From contig CBJMMB010000054.1 of NCBI GenBank assembly GCA_966430775.1, positions 1 to 24,137 of the forward strand: a DNA stretch of 24,137 nt, given 5' to 3'. A program made the translations under genes and the position numbers. This DNA is from Dyella_B sp966430775 (GTDB lineage: Bacteria > Pseudomonadota > Gammaproteobacteria > Xanthomonadales > Rhodanobacteraceae). This document shows positions 7,965 through 15,798 of the stretch, one piece after another. The notes under the pieces were generated by a model. It worked only from the letters and a program-made list of their open reading frames with translations, was not told the origin of the DNA and did not search any database. The number at the start of each line of letters is the position of its first letter. Positions within the stretch are counted from its first letter, which is position 1.

Positions 7965-9446
7965 ATGGGTCCAGTTTGCCCAGAGCCCTGCCACGTGGAC
8001 CATCCGTTCGAATTTCCGCTCAGCTTGCCGGAACGTGGCTCGCGCCAGCGCATGGCCGCGCTGCATGCCCAATTGCGCGCCGCGATTCTTGATGGACGGC
8101 TGAAACCTGGCCTGCGCCTGCCCGCCACGCGCGAACTGGCCGAAGCATTGCAGGTATCGCGCAACACCGTCGTGGCAGCGTATGACCTGCTGCTAGGCGA
8201 AGGCTATATCGAAGCGCGGCAAGGCGCTGGCAACTTCGTGGCCGACCTCGCCATGCGGCGCAGCGGGCGACGTGCACGCGTCGACGTAGCCACGCCCGAC
8301 AATCGATTGGCGCCGTACTGGCGAAACGTCGTGGGCTTGCCGCAGCCGATGCATGCCGGCGCCTATACGTACGACTTTCGTCTCGGCATTCCGGACAGCC
8401 GCTCCTTCCCCTACGACATCTGGCGGCGACTTGCCGCGCGCGCCTTGCGCAATCTGTCCAAGGCCGCGCCGCTCTACGATCTCGCGCAAGGGCGCTTGCC
8501 TTTGCGCCAGGCGATCGCGCAGCACATTTCCTTTGCGCGCGCGGTGTCGTGCGAAGCGGAGGATGTGGTCGTCACCAGCGGCGCGCAGCAGGCGTTCGAT
8601 CTCTTGGCGCGCGTGCTGGTGACGCCGGGCCGCACGGTCGTTGCCGTGGAGGATCCCGGCTATCCACCGCTGCGCGAGGTATTTTGCGCTGCCGGCGCGC
8701 GCGTGATCGGTGCGCCGGTGGACGAGGAAGGATTGATCGTCGACCAACTGCCGCGTGACGCCAATGTGATCTACGTAACCCCTTCGCACCAGTTTCCGCT
8801 CGGCGTGGTGATGTCACCGCGCCGGCGCATCGAGCTGCTGGAGTTTGCGCGCACGCGCGGCGCCTTGGTGATCGAAGACGACTACGACAGCGAATTCCGC
8901 TACAGCGGCCGCCCGCTGGATGCGCTGCAGACACTCGATCGCGACGACAGCGTCTGCTACGTCGGCACGTTTTCCAAATGCCTGTTTCCCACGCTTCGCC
9001 TCGGTTATGCGGTGGTGCCACCGTGGCTGCGCACCGCCTTCGTCAACGGCAAGCACCAGGCCGATTGGCATGGCGACGTGCTGGCGCAGGATACGCTGGC
9101 GGCGTTCATCGCCGAAGGGCATCTGGTGCGCCACGTGCGGCATATGCGCAAGGTGTACGCGGAGCGGCGCGAGGCGTTGCTGGGTGCGTTGCAGCGGCAC
9201 GGAAAAGGGCGGCTGCAAGTGTGGCCTTCGGATGCAGGTTTGCATCTGGCGGCACGGCTGGATGATGCGATCGATAGTTCGACCTTGCTTGCGCGCGCGA
9301 CGGCCAACGGGATCAATCCGGAAATGCTGGACGCTTATACGAAGGAAAGCGCTGCCATGAACGGCCTTGCCTTCGGCCTGGGCATGATCGATGCAGCGCG
9401 GATCGACGAAGGCATCGCCAGGCTGATGAAGCTGGCCGCTCCGTAG
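7965..9446 (+). CDS. MocR/PdxR-family transcriptional regulator (GntR HTH fused to aminotransferase domain)
   Basis: MocR proteins join a GntR winged helix-turn-helix to a fold-type I aminotransferase-like domain that binds pyridoxal phosphate as effector. In this 493-residue protein the HTH lies at about 25-95 (RLPATRELAEALQVSRNTVV), followed by a linker and the aminotransferase part. That part shows VVVTSGAQQAFDLLARVL, VEDPGYPPLREVF, VTPSHQFPLGVVMS, LVIEDDYDSEFRY (cofactor-contacting Asp near 306) and the PLP lysine in GTFSKCLFPTLRLGY (Lys338). The start is uncertain: the ATG at 7965 lacks a Shine-Dalgarno sequence, and the GTG at 7995 would start at VDHPFEFPLSL, just before conserved sequence. 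It is divergent from the YfcG-like gene. The ligand could be PLP or an amine; regulation of the GST is inferred from arrangement only. Confidence 0.92.
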   Translation: MGPVCPEPCHVDHPFEFPLSLPERGSRQRMAALHAQLRAAILDGRLKPGLRLPATRELAEALQVSRNTVVAAYDLLLGEGYIEARQGAGNFVADLAMRRSGRRARVDVATPDNRLAPYWRNVVGLPQPMHAGAYTYDFRLGIPDSRSFPYDIWRRLAARALRNLSKAAPLYDLAQGRLPLRQAIAQHISFARAVSCEAEDVVVTSGAQQAFDLLARVLVTPGRTVVAVEDPGYPPLREVFCAAGARVIGAPVDEEGLIVDQLPRDANVIYVTPSHQFPLGVVMSPRRRIELLEFARTRGALVIEDDYDSEFRYSGRPLDALQTLDRDDSVCYVGTFSKCLFPTLRLGYAVVPPWLRTAFVNGKHQADWHGDVLAQDTLAAFIAEGHLVRHVRHMRKVYAERREALLGALQRHGKGRLQVWPSDAGLHLAARLDDAIDSSTLLARATANGINPEMLDAYTKESAAMNGLAFGLGMIDAARIDEGIARLMKLAAP

Positions 9447-9466
9447 GTTGGGGTGCAAACCCCAAC
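9447..9466. terminator. Hairpin after the MocR gene
   Basis: GTTGGGG (9447-9453), loop TGCAAA, CCCCAAC (9460-9466) form a perfect 7-bp stem starting immediately after the stop codon. There is no U-tract, so intrinsic termination is not assured; it may be a small dispersed repeat rather than a terminator. Confidence 0.4.
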
Positions 9467-9565
9467 GCGGTATTGCCAGTGGTCCCCATGAATTGCCACA
9501 AAGTGGCTCTTATGCTCCACGCATCAAATCGCGAGCATGCAGGCACCTCATGCAAGGAGATGATC

Positions 9566-10564
9566 GTGCGTATCGTGGCTCTGCTGTTGTTGATGTTGTT
9601 CAGCGCACAGGTTCTGGCCGAAACCGGCGAGCAGCACGCGCAGGCCGCAGCGCGTGGCCTGGTGGGCACGCCCGCGCCCCGGCTGGTGCTCAAGACCATC
9701 GATGGCCAGACCATCGACCTGGCCAGCTACTACGGCAAGAAAGCGGTGTATTTGAAATTCTGGGCCACCTGGTGCGTGCCGTGCCGCGAGCAGATGCCGC
9801 ATCTGAAGCACGTCTATGAACAGGCCGGATCGGATATGGAAGTGATCGCCGTCGATGTCGGTTTCGACGACACCATCGAGGACGTGCGCCGCTATCGCAA
9901 GGAGATGGGCCTGAAGATGCCGATCGTGTTCGACGACGGTTCCATCGGCGAGGCGTTCCATCTGCGCGTGACGCCGCAGCACGTGGTGATCGGGCGCGAC
10001 GGTCGCATCCTGTACGTCGGTCACGAAGCGAATGAAAAGCTCAACGCGGCATTGTTGGCGGCGCGCACGTCGACGCCGTCCAACGTCGCTACCGCAGTGG
10101 CAGCGAGTAACAGTGGCGCTGCGGACAAGCAACTGCCGGATGTGACGGTGCCTACGCTAGCGGGCGACACGTTCCGTCTGAATGCTGCGAACAGCCAGCC
10201 CACCGTGTTGGTGTTCATGTCGCCATGGTGCGAAACCTATCTGGCGAAAAGTCGCCCGGCCGTCGCGGCCAGTTGCCGTGCGGTACGCGAGCAAGTGACG
10301 GCGCTGTCGCGTAACGAACACGTGCGCTGGCTGGGCATCGCCTCCGGTCTATGGGCAGACCAGGATGGCCTGCGTGCGTATCAACAGGAACACCATCTGA
10401 CGATGCCATTGGCCTTGGACGAATCCGGCGCGCTGTTCCGCCGCTTCCGCGTGATGCACGTGCCGACCTTGCTGGTGTTCGATGCACACGGTCGGCTGGT
10501 GCGGCGTATCGAAGGCGTGGATGCGCAGCTGGGCGATCAATTGAACGCGCTGTCGGCAAGATGA
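9566..10564 (+). CDS. Secreted two-domain TlpA/redoxin-like protein
   Basis: The predicted periplasmic protein has two thioredoxin-like domains in 332 residues. A signal peptide (about 1-18, MLFSAQVLA) precedes domain 1 (about 30-165), which carries FWATWCVPC (Cys70, Cys73) and a cis-Pro region RVTPQHV. Domain 2 (about 188-328) has SPWCETY, with only Cys222 of the CXXC pair and Tyr225 in place of the second cysteine, plus the cis-Pro VMHVPTLLVF. The GTG at 9566 is preferred because AGGAG lies 6 nt before it; an ATG at 9560 would abut the Shine-Dalgarno sequence. It is followed after 14 nt by a secreted cupin gene, so the two are probably co-transcribed. DsbD, encoded about 3.4 kb away, could keep domain 1 reduced. 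The partner substrate is unknown. Confidence 0.83.
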   Translation: MRIVALLLLMLFSAQVLAETGEQHAQAAARGLVGTPAPRLVLKTIDGQTIDLASYYGKKAVYLKFWATWCVPCREQMPHLKHVYEQAGSDMEVIAVDVGFDDTIEDVRRYRKEMGLKMPIVFDDGSIGEAFHLRVTPQHVVIGRDGRILYVGHEANEKLNAALLAARTSTPSNVATAVAASNSGAADKQLPDVTVPTLAGDTFRLNAANSQPTVLVFMSPWCETYLAKSRPAVAASCRAVREQVTALSRNEHVRWLGIASGLWADQDGLRAYQQEHHLTMPLALDESGALFRRFRVMHVPTLLVFDAHGRLVRRIEGVDAQLGDQLNALSAR

Positions 10565-10578
10565 GAGGAGCCAGGCGC

Positions 10579-11007
10579 ATGCGATACATGAAGCTCGCCG
10601 CCGTATGCATAGCTTTAGGGCTCAGCGGCAGCAGCCTGGCCGCGGAAGAACACGCGTTGCTGTCGTCGCCGTTGACAGGCATCGCGGATCACCAATTGGA
10701 AGCGGTCACCGTGACGTATGCGCCTGGCCAATCCTCTGCACCGCATCGGCACGGCGGCGATGCCTTCGTCTACGTATTGAGCGGCCATGTACGCAGCCAG
10801 GTGGAAGGCGCTGCCGCGCGCACCTATGGTCCGGGCGACAGCTGGTTTGAGCCGATGGGCGCGCATCATGTCATCAGCGGCAATGCGAGCACGACGGAGC
10901 CGGCAACGTTGCTGGTGGTCTTCGTTGCGAAGCCCGATGCACGCTTGACCGTATGGGATCGCACCGGCGTTCAATCGCCGCCGGCGGCGCGCACCCAGTC
11001 CAGGTAA
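10579..11007 (+). CDS. Secreted small cupin-domain protein
   Basis: This 142-residue protein has a signal peptide (residues 1-21, LGLSGSSLAA) and one cupin barrel. Cupin motif 1 appears as PHRHGGDAFVYVLSG, with His56 and His58 and Asp61 in the place of the usual glutamate. Motif 2 is PGDSWFEPMGAHHVISG with His96/His97. These residues could bind one metal ion. The ATG at 10579 has GAGGAG 8 nt upstream; a second Met lies three codons later. It follows the two-domain TlpA-like gene by 14 nt, and its last 37 nt overlap the end of cutA on the other strand. The function is unknown: small periplasmic cupins include metal-dependent enzymes and sugar- or ligand-binding proteins. Confidence 0.85.
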   Translation: MRYMKLAAVCIALGLSGSSLAAEEHALLSSPLTGIADHQLEAVTVTYAPGQSSAPHRHGGDAFVYVLSGHVRSQVEGAAARTYGPGDSWFEPMGAHHVISGNASTTEPATLLVVFVAKPDARLTVWDRTGVQSPPAARTQSR

Positions 11008-11300
11008 GCGGCATGGCCGCGCTCCACCGGCACGGCGATCAATTCCGGCAACTCGTAGGGATGCAGCGCCAGCACGCGCTCCTTCAGCGCTTCGAAACGC
11101 GAGGCAGTGGTCTTGATCAGCAGCAGTTCTTCGCTGTCGGTGGTGACTTCGCCTTTCCAGCGATAGGTCGATTGAATCGCCGGGATGCGATTGACGCAGG
11201 CGGCCAGCAATTCGCCGACCAGCGCTTCGGCCAGATGCCGTGCGCTGTCGGCGTTCGGGCAGGTGCAATAACAGAGCAGGACGGGATCGGTCGTGGTCAT
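10971..11300 (-). CDS. cutA: Divalent-cation tolerance protein CutA
   Basis: CutA is a small trimeric cytoplasmic protein associated with copper/divalent-ion tolerance in E. coli; its molecular role is still unclear. The 109-residue product has the family's usual length and signature: LLCYCTCPNADSARHLAEAL, LLAACVNRIPAIQSTYRWKGE, ELLLIKTTASRFEALKERV and HPYELPELIAVPV. The ATG at 11300 overlaps the stop of the class II aldolase by 4 nt (ATGA), indicating translational coupling. Its 3' end overlaps the cupin gene by 37 nt in convergent orientation. In E. coli cutA lies directly before dsbD; here five genes separate them. Confidence 0.95.
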   Translation of the reverse strand: MTTTDPVLLCYCTCPNADSARHLAEALVGELLAACVNRIPAIQSTYRWKGEVTTDSEELLLIKTTASRFEALKERVLALHPYELPELIAVPVERGHAAYLDWVRAAGGD

Positions 11301-11956
11301 GGGGACACGTCCTTGCGCGACATCAGGCCGTAGTTGCCGAATTTTTCCAGCACTTGCGCCACTTCGTCGTCATTGAGCAAGGCCGGCTTGCCCACTTGCA
11401 GCGCCAGTGTGTACTGGCGCGCCAAAGTTTCCACTTCCACCGCACGCCACATCGCCTGTTCCATCGTCGCCCCCACCGCGATCATGCCGTGGTTGGCCAG
11501 CAGGCAGGCCAGGCGTCCTTCCAGCGCGCGAACGACGGCATCGGAGAGTTCTTGCGTGCCATAGGTGTAGTAGCCGGCGCAGCGGATCGAATCGCCGCCG
11601 CCCACCGCGATCATGTAGTGCGCGGCGGGGATGTCCATGCGGCACATCGCCAGCGCGGTGCTGTAGGGCGGATGGGCGTGCACCACTGCGTGCACGTCTG
11701 GGCGGGCGGCGTAGATGTCCCGATGGAAGCGCCATTCGCTGGAGGGCCGCAGCCCCGGTGCGTGGCTGCCGTCCATCGCCACCTGCACCACGCCTTCGGC
11801 GGTGATTTCCTCGTAGGGCGTGCCGCTGGGGGTGATCAGGAACCCGTCGCCGCTGCGCACGCTGAGGTTGCCGGAGGTGCCCTGGCTCAGGCCCGAAGGG
11901 GTCAGCTTCAGGCCGTGGGCGACGATCTGCTCGCGTAATGTCTGGTCCCTGCTCAC
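11297..11956 (-). CDS. fucA: Class II aldolase, L-fuculose-phosphate aldolase type
   Basis: The 219-residue cytoplasmic protein matches the zinc-dependent fuculose-1-phosphate aldolase pattern (fuculose-1-P to lactaldehyde plus dihydroxyacetone phosphate). The metal and catalytic residues are all visible: Glu74 in SSEWRFHRD, His93 and His95 in VVHAHPP, Tyr114 in AAHYMIAVGG and His156 in LLANHGMIAVG. These sit one position later than the E. coli FucA residues as I recall them. Other marks are SGNLSVR for phosphate binding and TPSGTPYEEI. The start is GTG (11956-11954), with no stronger alternative nearby. No other fucose gene is present, so the real substrate may be another sugar phosphate or a salvage aldehyde (MTRu-1-P dehydratases share this fold). 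It is coupled to cutA by a 4-nt overlap. Confidence 0.85.
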   Translation of the reverse strand: MSRDQTLREQIVAHGLKLTPSGLSQGTSGNLSVRSGDGFLITPSGTPYEEITAEGVVQVAMDGSHAPGLRPSSEWRFHRDIYAARPDVHAVVHAHPPYSTALAMCRMDIPAAHYMIAVGGGDSIRCAGYYTYGTQELSDAVVRALEGRLACLLANHGMIAVGATMEQAMWRAVEVETLARQYTLALQVGKPALLNDDEVAQVLEKFGNYGLMSRKDVSP

Positions 11957-12057
11957 TGCCTGGGCGCCTCAGGTGGAAACGGAGCATCGTCGGCATTTTC
12001 GGCGGCCGTGTCGATCCTTCGGGCCAATTTGCGAACCGCGTCGTTTCGTTGTCGGCC

Positions 12058-12085
12058 CTTGAAAGCCCTCTGGCTTCCCCCATTA
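12058..12085 (+). promoter_or_regulatory. Sigma-32 (heat-shock) type promoter upstream of groES
   Basis: CTTGAA (12058-12063) is followed after 14 nt by CCCCATTA (12078-12085), very close to the RpoH consensus CTTGAA-N13-17-CCCCATNTA. The expected transcript start is near 12091. It lies about 150 nt before groES, but an intrinsic terminator at 12106-12127 separates it from the gene. Confidence 0.75.
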
Positions 12086-12105
12086 CCGTCCCACGACCTC
12101 TTCGG

Positions 12106-12127
12106 CCCCTGTTGCAGGGGTTTTTTT
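12106..12127 (+). terminator. Intrinsic terminator within the groESL control region
   Basis: CCCCTG (12106-12111), loop TTG, CAGGGG (12115-12120) is followed at once by seven T residues (12121-12127), a textbook rho-independent terminator reading on the plus strand. It sits between the sigma-32-type promoter and the sigma-70 promoter, and its 3' half overlaps the -35 of the latter. No plus-strand gene lies just upstream. Confidence 0.65.
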
Positions 12128-12139
12128 GGTGGCTAGAAT
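12112..12139 (+). promoter_or_regulatory. Sigma-70 promoter of groESL, abutting CIRCE
   Basis: TTGCAG (12112-12117) and TAGAAT (12134-12139) are 16 nt apart. The -10 matches five of six consensus positions. The predicted start point falls inside the CIRCE operator, which begins at 12139, so HrcA bound there would block initiation. Confidence 0.6.
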
Positions 12140-12165
12140 TGGCACTCACGTACCCCGAGTGCTAA
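12139..12165. promoter_or_regulatory. CIRCE operator (HrcA binding site)
   Basis: The sequence TTGGCACTC-N9-GAGTGCTAA matches the CIRCE consensus TTAGCACTC-N9-GAGTGCTAA at 17 of 18 arm positions. CIRCE is bound by the repressor HrcA, whose activity depends on GroEL, giving feedback control of groESL. It lies 67 nt before the groES ATG. Confidence 0.95.
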
Positions 12166-12232
12166 CAGGCCGCCCAGGCCGGGCCGGGGTCCTCAATTTT
12201 TTCATCCTCAAGCCAAAGCTGGAGTCCAACTC

Positions 12233-12526
12233 ATGAGCAAACTGCGTCCGCTGCACGATCGCGTCATCGTCAAGCGCCTGGAGGAGGAGCGTGTCTCCGC
12301 CGGTGGCATCGTCATCCCCGACAGCGCCACCGAAAAGCCGACCCGCGGCAAGGTGATCGCTGCTGGCGAAGGCCGCATCCTGGAAGACGGCAAGGTTCGC
12401 CCGATGTCGGTCAAGGCCGGTGAAACGGTGCTGTTCGGCAAGTACGCCGGCCAGGAAATCAAGATCGACGGCGAAGAGCTGGTCTTCCTGAAGGAAGACG
12501 ACATTGTTGCGGTGATCGAAGGCTGA
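12233..12526 (+). CDS. groES: Co-chaperonin GroES (Hsp10)
   Basis: GroES is the heptameric lid of the GroEL folding chamber in the cytoplasm. The 97-residue product has the family's exact size and features: LRPLHDRVIVKRLEEERVSAGGIVIPDSA, covering the start of the mobile loop, GEGRILEDGK, VLFGKYAGQEIKIDGEELVFLKEDDIVAVIE. The ATG at 12233 follows GGAG with 8-nt spacing. It is the first gene of the groES-groEL operon, 56 nt before groEL, and is preceded by a combined sigma-32, sigma-70 and CIRCE control region. Confidence 0.98.
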   Translation: MSKLRPLHDRVIVKRLEEERVSAGGIVIPDSATEKPTRGKVIAAGEGRILEDGKVRPMSVKAGETVLFGKYAGQEIKIDGEELVFLKEDDIVAVIEG

Positions 12527-12582
12527 TCGGCCTCTCCCGCCTCTCTCTGCAAACCCTTTTAACGAATTGAAGGTATCTACCC

Positions 12583-14229
<1,647 letters not shown>

Positions 14230-14256
14230 TAAGTCGTTCCGCTCCACAAGACCAGG

Positions 14257-14284
14257 AGGCCCGCGCAAGCGGGCCTTCTTTTTT
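14257..14284 (+). terminator. Rho-independent terminator of groESL
   Basis: AGGCCCGC (14257-14264), loop GCAA, GCGGGCCT (14269-14276) form an 8-bp GC-rich stem followed by a T-rich run to 14284. It begins 28 nt after the groEL stop codon. Confidence 0.93.
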
Positions 14285-14292
14285 ATCACTGG

Positions 14293-14335
14293 CTGCCTTG
14301 CATATAGAAACAAATCCTATCTATATTGCAGGCAG
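14293..14335. promoter_or_regulatory. Palindromic promoter/operator upstream of the Fic gene
   Basis: Arms at 14293-14308 and 14320-14335 (16 nt each, 13 of 16 complementary) surround an 11-nt centre: CTGCC...ATATAGA paired with TCTATAT...GGCAG. A sigma-70-like pair is embedded in it: TTGCAT (14298-14303) and TATATT (14322-14327), 18 nt apart. The stretch is strikingly A/T-rich for this window. A regulator bound here would block the promoter; the Fic protein's own winged helix is a candidate. Confidence 0.5.
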
Positions 14336-14381
14336 AGTTAAATATGGAAACGATGTCCAGCCATATGCACGCCAGCCTTAC

Positions 14382-15581
14382 ATGAACACCCCCGATACCC
14401 CTGGCACGGCCGGCGTCCGGAGCCAACGTGCCGGTCGCTATATCGCCCAGCCCAGCGGATACCGCGCCTTCCATCCCGCGCCCTTGCCACCGCAGCCGCC
14501 GCTGCAACTGGAAGGTGAACTGCAGGCCCTGCTTTCGCAGGGTGACCACGCGCTCGGTCGTCTCGACGGCTCGATTCAGACTCTCCCTAACCCCGATCTG
14601 TTCGTCTTCATGTATGTGCGCAAGGAGGCGGTCCTCTCCAGCCAGATCGAGGGAACGCAGAGTTCACTGCAGGATCTGCTGGCTGCCGAGGCGCATATCC
14701 TGGCTCCGGACCGGCCGCGCGACGTCGACGAAGTGGTCAACTACGTTGCCGCTATGAATTACGGCCTTGCTCGGCTGCAGGAACTGCCGGTGTCGGTGCG
14801 CTTGATTCGAGAAATCCATGAGCGCCTGTTGCAGGGCGTACGCGGCATGCGCCTGACACCTGGTGAACTGCGTCGCTCGCAAAACTGGATCGGCCCGGCC
14901 GGGTGCACGTTGAACGAGGCGAGCTTCGTACCGCCACCGCCCTACGAGGTGCCGGTGGCGCTCGGTGCACTGGAATCTTTTCTGCATGCCGAGAGCGAAC
15001 TGCCCCAATTGATTCAAGTCGGACTGGCACATGCGCAGTTCGAGACCATCCATCCTTTTTTGGATGGCAATGGCCGTGTCGGTCGTTTGCTGATCACATT
15101 TCTGCTTTGCCAACGGGGCATCCTGGGCAAGCCGGTGCTCTACCTGTCGCACTTCTTCAAGCAACATCGCACCGAATACTACGAACGCCTGCAAGCCGTG
15201 CGCGACAGCGGCGATTGGGAAGGCTGGCTGGCTTTCTTCTTGCGTGGCGTGGCCAGCGTCAGCCGCGAGGCGGCCGAAACCGCGCGACGCATCCTCGTTC
15301 TGCGGGAGGATCATCGCGCCAAAGTCACCGCGGGGCTGGGGCGCGCTGCCGGCAATGGGCATAAGTTGCTGGAACATCTGTACCAGCGCCCGATCGTTTC
15401 GGTGGCCGATGTGCAGGCGTTGACAGCGACAACCTACACCGCCGCCAATAACCTGGTTTCACGACTGGTTGCACTGGGCATTCTTGCCGAAGCCACCGGC
15501 TATCGCCGTAATCGGTTGTTCCGATATCAGGCTTATATTGAATTGTTCGGTGAATCCGGCGACGCGGCGGGCATTCAATAA
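14382..15581 (+). CDS. Fic-family protein AMP-transferase with inhibitory helix and C-terminal winged helix
   Basis: Fic enzymes transfer AMP from ATP to target proteins. From the ATG at 14382 the product has 399 residues. The N-terminal region contains the inhibitory motif SSQIEG (residues 86-91, Glu90), the S/TxxxE(G/N) type that occupies the ATP site, making this a class II Fic protein. The Fic core carries the complete catalytic motif HPFLDGNGRVGR (224-235). The C-terminal 60 residues (VSVADVQALTATTYTAANNLVSRL...) look like a winged helix. This layout resembles SoFic of Shewanella. A TTG at 14298 extends the frame but lies inside the upstream palindrome, so the ATG is preferred, although its Shine-Dalgarno sequence is weak. 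No antitoxin gene is adjacent, in keeping with built-in inhibition. The target is unknown. Confidence 0.92.
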   Translation: MNTPDTPGTAGVRSQRAGRYIAQPSGYRAFHPAPLPPQPPLQLEGELQALLSQGDHALGRLDGSIQTLPNPDLFVFMYVRKEAVLSSQIEGTQSSLQDLLAAEAHILAPDRPRDVDEVVNYVAAMNYGLARLQELPVSVRLIREIHERLLQGVRGMRLTPGELRRSQNWIGPAGCTLNEASFVPPPPYEVPVALGALESFLHAESELPQLIQVGLAHAQFETIHPFLDGNGRVGRLLITFLLCQRGILGKPVLYLSHFFKQHRTEYYERLQAVRDSGDWEGWLAFFLRGVASVSREAAETARRILVLREDHRAKVTAGLGRAAGNGHKLLEHLYQRPIVSVADVQALTATTYTAANNLVSRLVALGILAEATGYRRNRLFRYQAYIELFGESGDAAGIQ

Positions 15582-15672
15582 ACAACGCAATTCGGATCGG
15601 CAAAACGCACACCACCGGGGATCGCCCAAGCAAGAACGAAGTGCGCTACATGCGTTTGTGGGTGCAATGCCG

Positions 15673-15708
15673 AAAGTGGTTATCGATTTCAAAATTCGCG
15701 TCCACTTT
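15673..15708. repeat. Inverted repeat upstream of the ACT-V4R gene
   Basis: AAAGTGG (15673-15679) and CCACTTT (15702-15708) are perfectly complementary over 7 nt with a 22-nt A/T-rich centre. It lies about 90-125 nt before the start of the next gene and could be an operator or an untranslated-region hairpin. Confidence 0.3.
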
Positions 15709-15798
15709 TGCGATTTCCATCACACTCCTCCGAGTCGAAAGGTTCGTAATTTTCACCATTCGTTTGCCAGCATCGACGAAACAGGGGAGCTTCATTCA

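Noticed and set aside
14298..14381. Upstream TTG extension of the Fic reading frame
   Set aside because: It would start within the promoter palindrome and add 28 residues not expected in the family.
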